Shown piece after piece: positions 33,000 through 41,158 of a stretch of DNA of 41,158 nt. Within the stretch, counting starts at the first letter, position 1; every line of letters starts with the position of its first letter. Source of the stretch: Holophagae bacterium (GTDB taxonomy: Bacteria > Acidobacteriota > Holophagae > Acanthopleuribacterales > Acanthopleuribacteraceae); NCBI GenBank assembly GCA_029263455.1, contig JAJCXM010000020.1, positions 250,753-291,910 of the forward strand. The letters are read 5' to 3'. The notes beneath the pieces were generated by a model. It was not told the DNA's origin. It saw only the letters and a program-made list of their open reading frames with translations, and did not search any database. A program made the position numbers and the translations under genes.

Positions 33000-33785
33000 A
33001 TGTGCCTACTTTTGATGGTTTGGAGCTCGGTGACACCAGAATTGGCGGCGCATCTGCCGCTATGGGGAACCCAAGGCGATCCCTGCCTCTCGGGTGATTG
33101 GTCCGTTGTCGAACTGCAGAACTTATTGGGCCCATTTTCGATTCTGAACGATGATTTTGATGTAGGCCCACTTGATCCAAGTTGGACGGTAGTTAATGGT
33201 GACAATTACTTGCGAGAATTCTTGGCAGGACGGCTAATACTGACTCCGACCACATATACACAGTGGTACCAGGAACAGAATTCAGGCGGACTGATTGCTA
33301 AATTGGTGCAAGGCAACATTAAAATTACAGCCAGAATTAGAGCACGCAGCGCAGGCAATCCCAGCCTGCCGGTAACCGGTGGACCATTTCAGTTGGGGGG
33401 CTTAATGATGCGAAACCCAGCCGGAGCATCCGAGAACTACATTTTTGTGGCTGTAGGGTTAAGCGGTGGTTCTCTGGGCATTGAGACAAAAACGACTCAA
33501 GACAATTCGAGTGTCTTTCAAGCTTCGCCTTGGGGCAACGGCGATGCAGAACTTAGGCTTTGTCGCATCGGCTCTCGGTTTTTCATGTATGCGCGGCCCA
33601 TAAATGGCGGCGCGTGGATGCCTGGCACGCCCAATGTGCCTTTCTTTGATCGACCTGACCTGCCGTTGACATTGATGGCGGGTCCAATCGCCTATGGCCC
33701 AACGGCCACGCCTGACCTTCAGGCCGAATTCGAAGAGATTAGTTACGAACCCGCCTTCACGGAATGTGATTGCACACTCGATTGA
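33000..33785 (+). CDS. Secreted LamG/concanavalin-like protein of unknown function
   Basis: 261 residues from the ATG at 33000 (GGGAGG 5 bases upstream; a GTG two codons earlier overlaps that site). The hydrophobic N-terminus (CLLLMVWSSVTPELAA) looks like a signal peptide. The body is beta-rich: FSILNDDFDVGPLDPSWTVV, then FLAGRLILTPTT, IKITARIRARS, QLGGLMMRNPAG and NYIFVAVG. This is the layout of DUF1349/LamG-like jelly rolls, which often bind carbohydrate. It ends in ECDCTLD. Function unknown. Confidence 0.75.
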   Translation: MCLLLMVWSSVTPELAAHLPLWGTQGDPCLSGDWSVVELQNLLGPFSILNDDFDVGPLDPSWTVVNGDNYLREFLAGRLILTPTTYTQWYQEQNSGGLIAKLVQGNIKITARIRARSAGNPSLPVTGGPFQLGGLMMRNPAGASENYIFVAVGLSGGSLGIETKTTQDNSSVFQASPWGNGDAELRLCRIGSRFFMYARPINGGAWMPGTPNVPFFDRPDLPLTLMAGPIAYGPTATPDLQAEFEEISYEPAFTECDCTLD

Positions 33786-34051
33786 GCGATTTCTTCATTA
33801 TTTGACGACTTTATTGCAACGGTCGTTAGGGCTAATACATGGATCAATTCGCGTGTGTTTGAGTCCTAGGACCAAAGGAAAAGAAAAAGTTATTTATTGA
33901 AAGTTTGCCGCTCAGTTTTCAATAATCCGAGTCGCTGTCTGATACGCAATCTTTTAATTAGGCGACTCGTTGGATTCCTGCCTTTTTACGGCTGAAACCT
34001 TCATCTTTGTGCGACGTTCATAGCAGCAATCCAATCGCTTCGAGGTGTTAG
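33786..34051. other. Intergenic region with an inverted repeat
   Basis: 266 bases upstream of the propeller gene. It contains the palindrome GTCCTAGGAC near 33863-33872 and a 9-bp perfect inverted repeat, TTATTGAAA (33894-33902) and TTTCAATAA (33917-33925), separated by 14 bases. No coding frame with a ribosome-binding site was seen. Confidence 0.4.
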
Positions 34052-35215
34052 GTGCTCGTTCTTTGCTTGCTATGTTCACTGAATCTAGTCGAAAACGGGC
34101 TGAAACCCAAAGGGCCAGCTAGGACGATTCGACTGCAAGAAGATTTGCGCGTCACGCCGAGCCGAGGCGACGAGTATCTTTGGACTGGACCCAATGTGGG
34201 TGTGGATGCTTTGGCGGATGGACGTATGATCGTGGTCGATGATCGAGAGAATCGGCTGGTCCTGCTAGATGTCAACGGTCAATTCATTCGCATCGTTGGT
34301 GGGACAGGTGAAGGTCCAGGCGAGTTTCAGTCCTTGCGAAGCTTTCAGATATTGCAGAACCAACAGGGTTTGGCCTTTGACCACCAGGGCCCATCGAGTA
34401 GCTTGTCGACCTTTGATGCCGGCCTGGAATTTGGTGACCGTAGACACGTCAGCGCGAAGGGCGTCATTCTGCGCTCGCTGAATTTCTCAGGTGACAGTCG
34501 ATGGTGCTGGGGCGTAGCGAGCAGCATTGATGTGACTCGTAATGTGGAAATCACTCAAGTGCTGTTGATGAACGATCGTTTTGAGGTACAAGAAGAGCTG
34601 CTAAATTGGGAAACCATGACTCTGGATCCCACAAAGATCAGCGATGGCAATCACTGGGTCAAATTCTTAAGTGAAAGGCTGGGTGTTCTTTCGCTAGGTA
34701 AGGATGCCTTTGTCGCCTTCGCGCCCGATGGAAGCATTTATAGCGCTCGTGCAGACGCGTATGACATCTTAAAGCAAGATGCTGGCATGGAGCCAATCAT
34801 GCGCATTACCAAGAAATACCAACCGATTACTTTCACCGAAGAGGAAGTGGCAGCCTTGGTTGACCCTGTCCATGAAGCCATTCTTTCGCAATTGCCGACG
34901 CAACTTCAGGAAATCGTGACCAAAGGCGTCGTCCGGCGCGCTACTGAGGCGGCAGAGTTTCCGCGCGTGAAGTGGCCGATTGCAGGATTGCGAGCCATGG
35001 AGGATAGCCAACTGCTAGTTATCCACAACGCTGATGCACGTACAGGTGTGGCGACGGCTCATCTCTTTGATCGATCAGGCAAATTTGTCGGTGCCTTCGA
35101 TCAACCCCATAAAGCCCTAAATACCATTGTTTTTAAGAATGGTTTTGCCTACGCGATTGAGGAAGTTGATGGTGACCGACACTTGGTACGCTATCAAATC
35201 AAGATTGAAACTTGA
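34052..35215 (+). CDS. Six-bladed beta-propeller protein
   Basis: 387 residues starting at GTG (a stop codon lies immediately upstream in frame; GAGGTG precedes by about 6 bases). The N-terminus LVLCLLCSLNLVENG is only weakly signal-like. Blade-like segments are visible: PNVGVDALADGRMIVVDDRENRLVLLD, NGQFIRIVGGTGEGPGEFQSL, ATAHLFDRSGKFVGAF. The GxGPGEF motif is typical of bacterial 6-bladed (NHL-like) propeller proteins. No catalytic site is evident; a binding role is likely. Confidence 0.78.
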   Translation: MLVLCLLCSLNLVENGLKPKGPARTIRLQEDLRVTPSRGDEYLWTGPNVGVDALADGRMIVVDDRENRLVLLDVNGQFIRIVGGTGEGPGEFQSLRSFQILQNQQGLAFDHQGPSSSLSTFDAGLEFGDRRHVSAKGVILRSLNFSGDSRWCWGVASSIDVTRNVEITQVLLMNDRFEVQEELLNWETMTLDPTKISDGNHWVKFLSERLGVLSLGKDAFVAFAPDGSIYSARADAYDILKQDAGMEPIMRITKKYQPITFTEEEVAALVDPVHEAILSQLPTQLQEIVTKGVVRRATEAAEFPRVKWPIAGLRAMEDSQLLVIHNADARTGVATAHLFDRSGKFVGAFDQPHKALNTIVFKNGFAYAIEEVDGDRHLVRYQIKIET

Positions 35216-35220
35216 CGGAC

Positions 35221-36315
35221 TTAAACGATCATTACCCAGGCTAGCGCCGCGAATGCAGCTGACATAGGGAGCGTGATTACCCACGCCAAGAGAATTGACC
35301 AAATGGTGGACCAGTGAGCGCCTCCGGTTTGTGCACCAATCCCGAACAACGATCCGCAAGATACATGGGTTGTTGATACCGGCAGACCAAGGAATGATGC
35401 ACCAATCACCAGAACCGATGTCACTGCGTTTGCCGTGAAACCCTGACCTGCGTTCATATCAGTCACTTTGTGTGACATGGTTTCACCCACTCGGCGCGCG
35501 AAAAGCACAGCGCCAATTAACATAAAGATACCGGTGAACTGGATGGCTGTCGAAGCCGTTAAGGCAGATCCCGCTAGCAATAATGCCGCAATTTTTGGCG
35601 TATCGTTGAGCCCACGAGCGAAACTAACGGCGCCGGCGCTTAGGAAGTGTAAACTGTCCAATAATTTCTGTGCTGAAAGTCCCGCGACTTGACTATCCGT
35701 TGAACACTCGCCTAGGGAGGCCACTTCTATGTGTGGCAAGTCCATCCGGTTCATCGCCTGTTCTCCGTGGATATTGCAGGACGCCGTCACCGTTTGTTCG
35801 ATGCAAACACATGATTGATCTGACAGTCCCCATTTCATTCGCAATCGTCTTAGCGGAATGTAAATAAGCGCCGTTGAAATCATAGAGAGAAGTGGGCTAG
35901 CCATCAATGGCACGACAAAGGCGTGAAGTAGCTTCTCCCAATGAACGCTGGATGAGGCAATCAGGCCAACACCTATTAATGCTCCGATTAGGCTGTGCGT
36001 CGTGGAAATGGGTATACCCAAACGTGACGCGACTAGAACCGTGATGCCGGCACCTGCCGCCACTGAAAGCGGAAAGGCGACGTTAGCTACAAGCTCGGCG
36101 TCGACAAGGCCCTTCCCGGAAAAGTGTGCTAACAATCCGCGCGCCACAACCAATGCGGTCATTGAACCCAAAGCCGTGGTTAGCGTAGCCCAGGTGATGG
36201 CTTTCTTGTAAGTGGTGGTGCCGCTCCCAAATAGGGTCGCTACGCCCTTAAAGGTATCGTTTGCACCGTTGGCAAACGCCAATGTCAACCCAACAAGCAG
36301 GGTAAGGACAACCAT
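35221..36315 (-). CDS. PiT-family inorganic phosphate transporter
   Basis: 364 residues from the ATG at 36315, which has GGAGG 9 bases upstream and begins directly in a membrane helix. The frame extends 27 codons further up, but without hydrophobic or family-like sequence. The two inverted PiT halves carry GANDTFKGVATL and RGLNDTPKIAALL, and each has a GxPxSTTH motif (GIPISTTHSLIG, GLPVSTTHVSCG). A central cytoplasmic loop contains a cysteine cluster (SCVCIEQTVTASC). It imports phosphate with H+ or Na+. The stop is 5 bases from the convergent propeller gene's stop. Confidence 0.93.
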   Translation of the reverse strand: MVVLTLLVGLTLAFANGANDTFKGVATLFGSGTTTYKKAITWATLTTALGSMTALVVARGLLAHFSGKGLVDAELVANVAFPLSVAAGAGITVLVASRLGIPISTTHSLIGALIGVGLIASSSVHWEKLLHAFVVPLMASPLLSMISTALIYIPLRRLRMKWGLSDQSCVCIEQTVTASCNIHGEQAMNRMDLPHIEVASLGECSTDSQVAGLSAQKLLDSLHFLSAGAVSFARGLNDTPKIAALLLAGSALTASTAIQFTGIFMLIGAVLFARRVGETMSHKVTDMNAGQGFTANAVTSVLVIGASFLGLPVSTTHVSCGSLFGIGAQTGGAHWSTIWSILLAWVITLPMSAAFAALAWVMIV

Positions 36316-36420
36316 TTTCGACTTCCTCCATTTAGCGACTAAACCTGAAAACGTCGTGAAGCTCGTGAATGTTCCAACATGAATTAATGTTTGCACCAGG
36401 CTACAAAACCAACAGGATAT

Positions 36421-36494
36421 GAAGAGCGCCTTATGCCAATATGAATTTGTGCTTAAGGGTAAAAAAGGATTTGTCGAATTGAGTAGCGCCTTAT
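36421..36494. repeat. Pair of 14-base direct repeats in the PiT/beta-lactamase-family divergent region
   Basis: GAAGAGCGCCTTAT (36421-36434) and GAGTAGCGCCTTAT (36481-36494) agree at 12 of 14 bases, with their starts exactly 60 bases apart. They lie in the 278-base gap between the PiT start and the beta-lactamase-family start, where regulatory sites for both genes should be. Confidence 0.35.
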
Positions 36495-36593
36495 ATTTTG
36501 GTAGGAAACATCAATGCTTGAATCATTGGACAAGTTAGACTTGCTCGAGATCGTGTCTATTCATGCTGCGTGAAATGCAGACGGGAGTAATCA

Positions 36594-38366
36594 ATGAAAT
36601 ATAGATTAGCTGTAGTTTTGAATCTGTTTCTAATCGCTGGGCTGGTTGCGCAAACTCGGGTACCTGAATCCAGTTGGATGCAATATGCCGATCCAGCGGA
36701 AGCCGGATTTGATGCTGTCAAACTTGATAGCGCCCAAAAGGAATGGGAGTCGCAGCCGTCTGCTGCATTTATGGTGGTGTCTGAAGGGGCCGTGGTCGTG
36801 GCATGGGGTGATGTAGAGCGTCGTTTCATGTGCCATTCGGTTCGTAAGAGCTTCATGTCGGCTTTGTATGGGATCTATTGGGATCAAAATAAGATCGATC
36901 TCAACAAGACATTAGCCGATCTGGGCATTGACGACATTGGTGACGGTTTACTCGAGAGCGAAAAACAGGCTCGCATCTTGGATCTATTGAAGGCGCGCTC
37001 GGGCATCTTTCATCCGGCAGCGTACGCGGGTCGTACGGATTCGCAGCCTCGTGGTAGTCAAGGTCCTGGCCGCTATTTCGCCTACAATAATTGGGACTTC
37101 AATACGCTAGTTACGATCTTTGAACAAGAAACAGGCGACCGCTTCTTTGAGTCATTCGATCGTTATTTTGGCCAGCCTTTGGCGATGAATGACTGGCGAG
37201 TTAGCGATGGTTATTACCATTACGAATTGGAGAAATCGAAACATCCCGCTTACCCATTTCGGATGTCGGCACGAGATGCTGCTCGCATCGGATTGCTCTT
37301 TGCCCGTGAAGGTAAATGGGGCGATACGCGCATCCTGTCCCGTGATTGGGTACGCCGGAGTACAGCCCTTTATTCTCACGATACGGAGACTTTTGGTTAC
37401 GGAATGTTATGGTGGGTGGCCCGTGAGCCAAGATTCGCTGAATACGGGATGTTTGCGGCATTGGGTGTCGGCAATCAGATGATTGCGGTGCTGCCAGAAC
37501 TTGATTTAGTCATCGTGAATCGAGCCAACACCTACAAAGGCGAGCACACACCAACCGGTCCCTTGCTCGATTTGATCGAGTCGATTGTCGAAGCGCGCGT
37601 TTCTCCCGCGGTTCAGAATGCGAACTTGCACTCACTTGTAAGCCCCGTTGCGCGTCCAGTGTTTGAAAAAGTGGAGGCTGATTTATCTGAGTTTGTTGGG
37701 ACCTGGTCCTATCCGCCGCCTCCTTTGGGATTGCCTAGCCAATTTGAGATCAAAATAGAGATCGACTCAGGCGTTTTGGTGGCCAGCTCGCCAAACTCAG
37801 GCACCTTCCGTGAGTACCAGCAACGAGATGGCAACTTCATCGAAGAAGATAGCCAAGATCTCTATGTCTCGATTCGAGACCAAGACGGGAATTTTGCTGG
37901 CTTATCGAATGTGAATAGCTTGTGTCAGGCAACGTTAGCAGCAGCGGTCAGCGATAACGATGAGTTGGTTGCTCGCTGCGTTAATTACTTGAAGTCGGTG
38001 ACGGATCTGAGGTCCAATGTGACGCTGTCACTCGTCTCGTCAATTGACGGCCAAAACAAACAGGCCGAGACAAGCTTGCAATCATTGATTTCTGAGCAAA
38101 ATTCGGCTGAGATAGAATCTATGATTAACCGCGCTGGCTATGGCTTAATGGCTGCTGCTCGCCTCCAGATTGCCCGTCAGGTCTTTGAATTGAATACGCG
38201 ACTTTTTCCCTCCGCCTTTAACACGTGGGATAGCTTGGCCGAATGTTGCGTAAATCTTGCTGAGCATGATGATGCCATTAAGTATTACCAAAAATCACTG
38301 GAACTCAACGATCAAAACCAAAACGCACGGTCCATGATTGAGCGCCTCAAATCCAAAACAGAGTAA
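36594..38366 (+). CDS. Serine beta-lactamase-family (class C-like) hydrolase with C-terminal TPR
   Basis: 590 residues with a signal peptide (MKYRLAVVLNLFLIAGLVAQ) and GGAG 6 bases before the ATG. The hydrolase domain has the S-x-x-K motif Ser82-V-R-Lys85 (CHSVRKSFMSA), the Y-x-N motif Tyr164-N-Asn166 (FAYNNWDFN) and a GVGNQM segment at the third-motif position. The last 100 or so residues include a TPR (LFPSAFNTWDSLAECCVNLAEHDDAIKYYQKSLELN). Family members are esterases, peptidases and penicillin-binding proteins as well as lactamases, so antibiotic hydrolysis should not be assumed. Confidence 0.88.
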   Translation: MKYRLAVVLNLFLIAGLVAQTRVPESSWMQYADPAEAGFDAVKLDSAQKEWESQPSAAFMVVSEGAVVVAWGDVERRFMCHSVRKSFMSALYGIYWDQNKIDLNKTLADLGIDDIGDGLLESEKQARILDLLKARSGIFHPAAYAGRTDSQPRGSQGPGRYFAYNNWDFNTLVTIFEQETGDRFFESFDRYFGQPLAMNDWRVSDGYYHYELEKSKHPAYPFRMSARDAARIGLLFAREGKWGDTRILSRDWVRRSTALYSHDTETFGYGMLWWVAREPRFAEYGMFAALGVGNQMIAVLPELDLVIVNRANTYKGEHTPTGPLLDLIESIVEARVSPAVQNANLHSLVSPVARPVFEKVEADLSEFVGTWSYPPPPLGLPSQFEIKIEIDSGVLVASSPNSGTFREYQQRDGNFIEEDSQDLYVSIRDQDGNFAGLSNVNSLCQATLAAAVSDNDELVARCVNYLKSVTDLRSNVTLSLVSSIDGQNKQAETSLQSLISEQNSAEIESMINRAGYGLMAAARLQIARQVFELNTRLFPSAFNTWDSLAECCVNLAEHDDAIKYYQKSLELNDQNQNARSMIERLKSKTE

Positions 38367-38416
38367 TTGACTCAACGCGCAGATGACGGTTTAGACGAAA
38401 AAATCGAGGTAGAAAA

Positions 38417-39727
38417 ATGTTATTCATCCTGACAAGCTGGATCTTTGTGAATGAATCAAGCCATAACTGGCCAAGCTGGCGTGGTCCCAACGGGACGGGC
38501 TCCAGCGAAGTAAATCTGCCAGTCAGTTTTGACGCGTCTAACAACTTGTTATGGTCAGTACCGCTATCAGGACGTGGCCATTCCACACCCATCATTTGGG
38601 GTAACTTGGTTTTGTTTACCTCGGCTGTTCCAAATGAGGTTCCCGTTTCTGAGGACGCCAAAAAAATGATCGCGGAAAAAGGTGTGGAATGGTCAAAACC
38701 GCATGTCCCTGACTACGAGCAGTCCTTTGTCTTGTGGGCACATGATCGTTTAACGGGAACGTTACTTTGGAACAAGACACTTAAAGTTGGCGTGCCACAC
38801 GAAACAACGCATGGTGACGCCAGTTGGGCATCCAGCTCATGTGCTACCGACGGCGAATATGTCGTCGTGTCGTTTGGCTCAATGGGTATTTTTTGTACCG
38901 ATATGGAAGGCAACGCTCAATGGGAAATTGATCTTGGCGACATGCGGACACGACGAGGCTTTGGAGAAGGCAGCTCGCCAGTGATTCACGACCAATCGGT
39001 GATCATCAATTGGGACCACGAGGACCAGTCCTTCATCTTGGCCTTAGACTTAAAGAGCGGCCGAGAGTTCTGGCGTCAGAATCGCGATGAACCTACCTCA
39101 TGGGCAACACCTCTGCTGGTGGAAAGTCAAACGAAAGCTCAGGTTGTTGTGCCAGGAACGGGTTCATCACGTGGTTATGATGTGGTGACTGGAGAGGAAT
39201 TATGGTCGCTTTCTGGCATGACGGTCAACGCGATACCCAGTCCTAACAGTCATGCGGGTCTTGTCTATTTGATGAGCGGTTATCGCGGCAATATGCTGCA
39301 AGCCATTCGCATTGATGGAGCAGCGGGCGATCTCGCTGGCAGCGATGCTGTGGTTTGGACACATGAGGCAGATACGTCATACGTTCCATCTGGCCTAGTC
39401 CATCACGGTCGCATGTATTTCCTGAAGGCAAATAAAGGCATCATCACCTGCGTTGATGCGCTTACTGGGAAACTTATTTACGGGCCTCAACGACTTGATG
39501 GTATTGATGCCGTTTACGCATCCCTTGTCGGCGCAGGAGACCATATCTACGTGGTTGGACGTAATGGCGCCATTGCGGTACTAAACGATGGCAATGAATT
39601 CAAACAGGTGGCAACCAATCGCTTCGACGACACCTTTGATGCTTCGCCAAGTATTAGTGGCGATATATTATTGCTTCGCGGTCATCAATCGCTCTATGCC
39701 GTTTCAAAGAAAGGCATCGAAAAATAG
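38417..39727 (+). CDS. PQQ-like (BamB-type) beta-propeller protein
   Basis: 436 residues, with GAGGTAGAAAA before the ATG and a short hydrophobic N-terminus. NWPSWRGPNGTGSS is the hallmark start of secreted PQQ-like propeller proteins common in Planctomycetes, Verrucomicrobia and Acidobacteria. Repeats of the LTGTLLWNKTL, LKSGREFWRQ, VVTGEELWSLSG and LTGKLIYGPQ type mark the blades. No PQQ-dehydrogenase catalytic residues were recognised. It is 50 bases after the beta-lactamase-family gene, so the two may be co-transcribed. Confidence 0.88.
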   Translation: MLFILTSWIFVNESSHNWPSWRGPNGTGSSEVNLPVSFDASNNLLWSVPLSGRGHSTPIIWGNLVLFTSAVPNEVPVSEDAKKMIAEKGVEWSKPHVPDYEQSFVLWAHDRLTGTLLWNKTLKVGVPHETTHGDASWASSSCATDGEYVVVSFGSMGIFCTDMEGNAQWEIDLGDMRTRRGFGEGSSPVIHDQSVIINWDHEDQSFILALDLKSGREFWRQNRDEPTSWATPLLVESQTKAQVVVPGTGSSRGYDVVTGEELWSLSGMTVNAIPSPNSHAGLVYLMSGYRGNMLQAIRIDGAAGDLAGSDAVVWTHEADTSYVPSGLVHHGRMYFLKANKGIITCVDALTGKLIYGPQRLDGIDAVYASLVGAGDHIYVVGRNGAIAVLNDGNEFKQVATNRFDDTFDASPSISGDILLLRGHQSLYAVSKKGIEK

Positions 39728-39789
39728 GGGAACCCTGCTCCCGCCCAACCGTATAAGTAAGTTAATACAAATCAGCTTGAGGAGCACCT

Positions 39790-40608
39790 ATGTCCAAACG
39801 CGGTCATTTAGTCCTCTTTATACTCCTAAGTACGTTCTGGCCTGCGTGCTCTCAAGGTCCTGAATTTCAATACCTTCATGGACTGGGTGAAGTAAGCTAC
39901 ACGAAATTGGAATCGGCTATCAACCACCATAGCTACCATGTCTACGTAAGTGTGCCCGACGGCGTGGAAGCAAACGTAAAGTTGCAGACCCTTTACGCGC
40001 TGGATGGTGGACTAACGTTTCCAATCCTTTCGGCCTATTCCCGTTACCTAAATATGGGTGAACTTGTCCCCAAACAAATTGTCGTCGGAATCTCTTACGG
40101 GACCGACGATTGGCAAGAAGGGAATAAACGGAGTCAGGACTACACGGCACCCAGCAGTGAACGCGAATTTTGGGGCGGCGCCGCCCTTTTTCAGCGGGTT
40201 CTGGCCGAAGAAATCATACCTTGGGTCGAGAAAACCGTTCCCTCGGATCCTGGGAAACGCATTCTCTTTGGTCAATCGTTGGGTGGCCAATTTGTGCTTT
40301 ATTCGGCGTTTAATCGACCCGGCCTCTTCTGGGGTCATATTGCGAGCAATCCCGCTTTGCACAGGAACCTGTCTTATTACTTGGAAACAAAACCCGCAGC
40401 TGGGGATACGCGTCTGTTTGTCTCCGACGGCGAATTGGATGACGACCGATTCAAGACGCCAGCGCGCAAATGGATGGCTCATTGGGAGGCTCACAAAGAA
40501 TATCCTTGGCTCTTAAAAACGGTTATCTTGTCTGGTCAAACCCACATGTCTGCCGTCCCCGAATCATACCGACAAGGCATGATCTGGCTTATGACGCATG
40601 ATAACTAG
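39790..40608 (+). CDS. Exported alpha/beta hydrolase of the esterase D / Fes type
   Basis: 272 residues. The start has GAGGAG 5 bases upstream. The signal sequence ends at Cys20 (FWPAC), so it may be a lipoprotein. The PF00756-type fold shows VYVSVPDGVE, LYALDGGLTFPI, nucleophile Ser163 in FGQSLGGQF, an acidic residue in VSDGELDDDRF and catalytic His252 (SGQTHMSAVP). Relatives hydrolyse ferric enterobactin, S-formylglutathione or carboxylic esters; the substrate is unknown here. It is 62 bases after the PQQ-like propeller gene. Confidence 0.87.
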   Translation: MSKRGHLVLFILLSTFWPACSQGPEFQYLHGLGEVSYTKLESAINHHSYHVYVSVPDGVEANVKLQTLYALDGGLTFPILSAYSRYLNMGELVPKQIVVGISYGTDDWQEGNKRSQDYTAPSSEREFWGGAALFQRVLAEEIIPWVEKTVPSDPGKRILFGQSLGGQFVLYSAFNRPGLFWGHIASNPALHRNLSYYLETKPAAGDTRLFVSDGELDDDRFKTPARKWMAHWEAHKEYPWLLKTVILSGQTHMSAVPESYRQGMIWLMTHDN

Positions 40609-40609
40609 A

Positions 40610-40657
40610 AGAGGTTGAAGAGTATCTGACCTCTCGTTAACGACAACCGTTCTTTTT
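40610..40657 (+). terminator. Possible terminator after the esterase gene
   Basis: AGAGGT (40610-40615) pairs with ACCTCT (40629-40634), and a TTCTTTTTT tract follows near 40649-40657. The stem is short and the T-run is not adjacent, so support is weak. Confidence 0.25.
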
Positions 40658-40807
40658 TCCAGCTCAAGCCATAAATACCCAGATCTGGGTAGGAATATTG
40701 ACAATCTTCGATGTTGTAGTTTGAGATATGATATTGATTGAACGTCTGCATGACGATATAACTGGATACAGGTCTTTGCAGAACAAAAACTTGAAGGGGA
40801 GGCCACC

Positions 40808-41158
40808 ATGACCACAATGACACACCAACGGTTGTGGCTATGTCTCGTATGGTCATGTGGGCTGGTTTTTGCTCAAACAGTTGAGTTTCGTATCCCGCTT
40901 GACTTGGACGATGACCCTAATACGGGTTGTTCGGTAGTCACCGTTGACGGCACGTTTTTGGGTGCCGAACAGATCCTGATCACCACCGTCGATCAAGGCA
41001 GCATGCTGGTGACCGATGTCTCGATTGCCGACTGCACCGGTGCGGTTTTTGGCGCACCTGTTTCCGTCAACCCTGGTGGCTGGGCGGTGGGTCAAGGGAC
41101 GGGAGAGGCTGGTTCCGACGTCATCGAGACCCTCTACCCGATGACCGTTTTCAATACA
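40808..41158 (+). CDS. Secreted protein, 5' part only (cut by the window edge)
   Basis: The frame is open for 117 codons to the end of the window. GGGGAGG lies 5 bases before the ATG. A signal peptide, roughly TMTHQRLWLCLVWSCGLVFA, is followed by a beta-rich start of the mature protein: TVEFRIPLDLDDDPNTGC, VVTVDGTFLGAEQILITTVD. No family was recognised. The style (Cys and Asp/Asn rich, extracellular) resembles the other exported proteins in this region. Confidence 0.7.
   Translation, partial: MTTMTHQRLWLCLVWSCGLVFAQTVEFRIPLDLDDDPNTGCSVVTVDGTFLGAEQILITTVDQGSMLVTDVSIADCTGAVFGAPVSVNPGGWAVGQGTGEAGSDVIETLYPMTVFNT

Noticed and set aside
36316-36593. Pho box upstream of the phosphate transporter
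   Set aside because: No pair of CTGTCAT-like repeats with 4-base spacing was found.
36594-38366. Antibiotic-resistance beta-lactamase
   Set aside because: The SxxK and YxN motifs define a broad hydrolase family, and the TPR fusion and the loose third motif argue against a dedicated lactamase.
40048-40516. Two long frames (both strands) inside the esterase gene
   Set aside because: The plus-strand esterase has a signal peptide, a ribosome-binding site and a full catalytic triad; the others have none of these.
1-41158. CRISPR arrays, tRNA or rRNA genes, insertion sequences, prophage genes
   Set aside because: I looked for regular repeats, cloverleaf-like CCA-ended segments, transposase motifs and integrase motifs, and saw none.

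Overview
The window looks like chromosomal DNA of a free-living, Gram-negative, probably aquatic bacterium of moderate GC content (about half, judged by eye). It encodes many exported proteins: lipoproteins, TPR and Sel1 repeat proteins, beta-propellers, an S8 peptidase ending in a dockerin-like repeat, an M14 peptidase and a periplasmic-type alpha carbonic anhydrase. It also has a complete RecBCD enzyme and a copper nitrite reductase operon. The mix suggests Acidobacteriota (Holophagae/Acanthopleuribacter-like) or a neighbouring phylum. That placement is inference from gene content; no rRNA or other marker is present. No mobile element, CRISPR array, tRNA or rRNA was found, and coding density is high with no gene-free stretch above 300 bases.

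Positions 1-9.5 kb carry single genes and short units: the 3' end of a DHHA1-domain (alanyl-tRNA synthetase or AlaX type) gene, a large secreted subtilase, plsC, an OPT-family transporter, a hotdog thioesterase, a small lipoprotein, a membrane-anchored Sel1-repeat protein and a DUF493 (YbeD-like) protein. The last two overlap head to head at their 5' ends.

Positions 9.5-20.8 kb form a DNA-repair block. On the minus strand, three tightly packed genes encode two proteins I do not recognise and an ATP-dependent DNA-ligase-like enzyme with an unusual C-terminal extension. Divergent from them, 76 bp away, is a tightly coupled recC-recB-recD operon with ATGA overlaps. The three-gene ligase module is the best candidate here for an undescribed system.

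Positions 20.9-23.8 kb hold nirK (with a fused C-terminal cytochrome c domain), nirV-like and SCO1-like genes in one minus-strand operon. It has a good sigma70-type promoter whose -35 element lies inside a 10-bp inverted repeat. This suggests regulated periplasmic nitrite reduction to NO, with the SCO protein likely supplying copper.

Positions 23.9-41.2 kb hold an M14 carboxypeptidase-like protein, a TPR/alpha-beta hydrolase fusion, a small lipoprotein, a LytS/LytR-type two-component pair, a TPR protein, an alpha carbonic anhydrase, a LamG-like secreted protein, a six-bladed propeller protein, a PiT phosphate transporter, a beta-lactamase-family/TPR protein, a PQQ-type propeller, an esterase and the 5' end of another secreted protein cut by the window edge. 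Many start sites were moved from the longest frame to an internal ATG because a GGAG-type ribosome-binding site and a signal peptide fit there.
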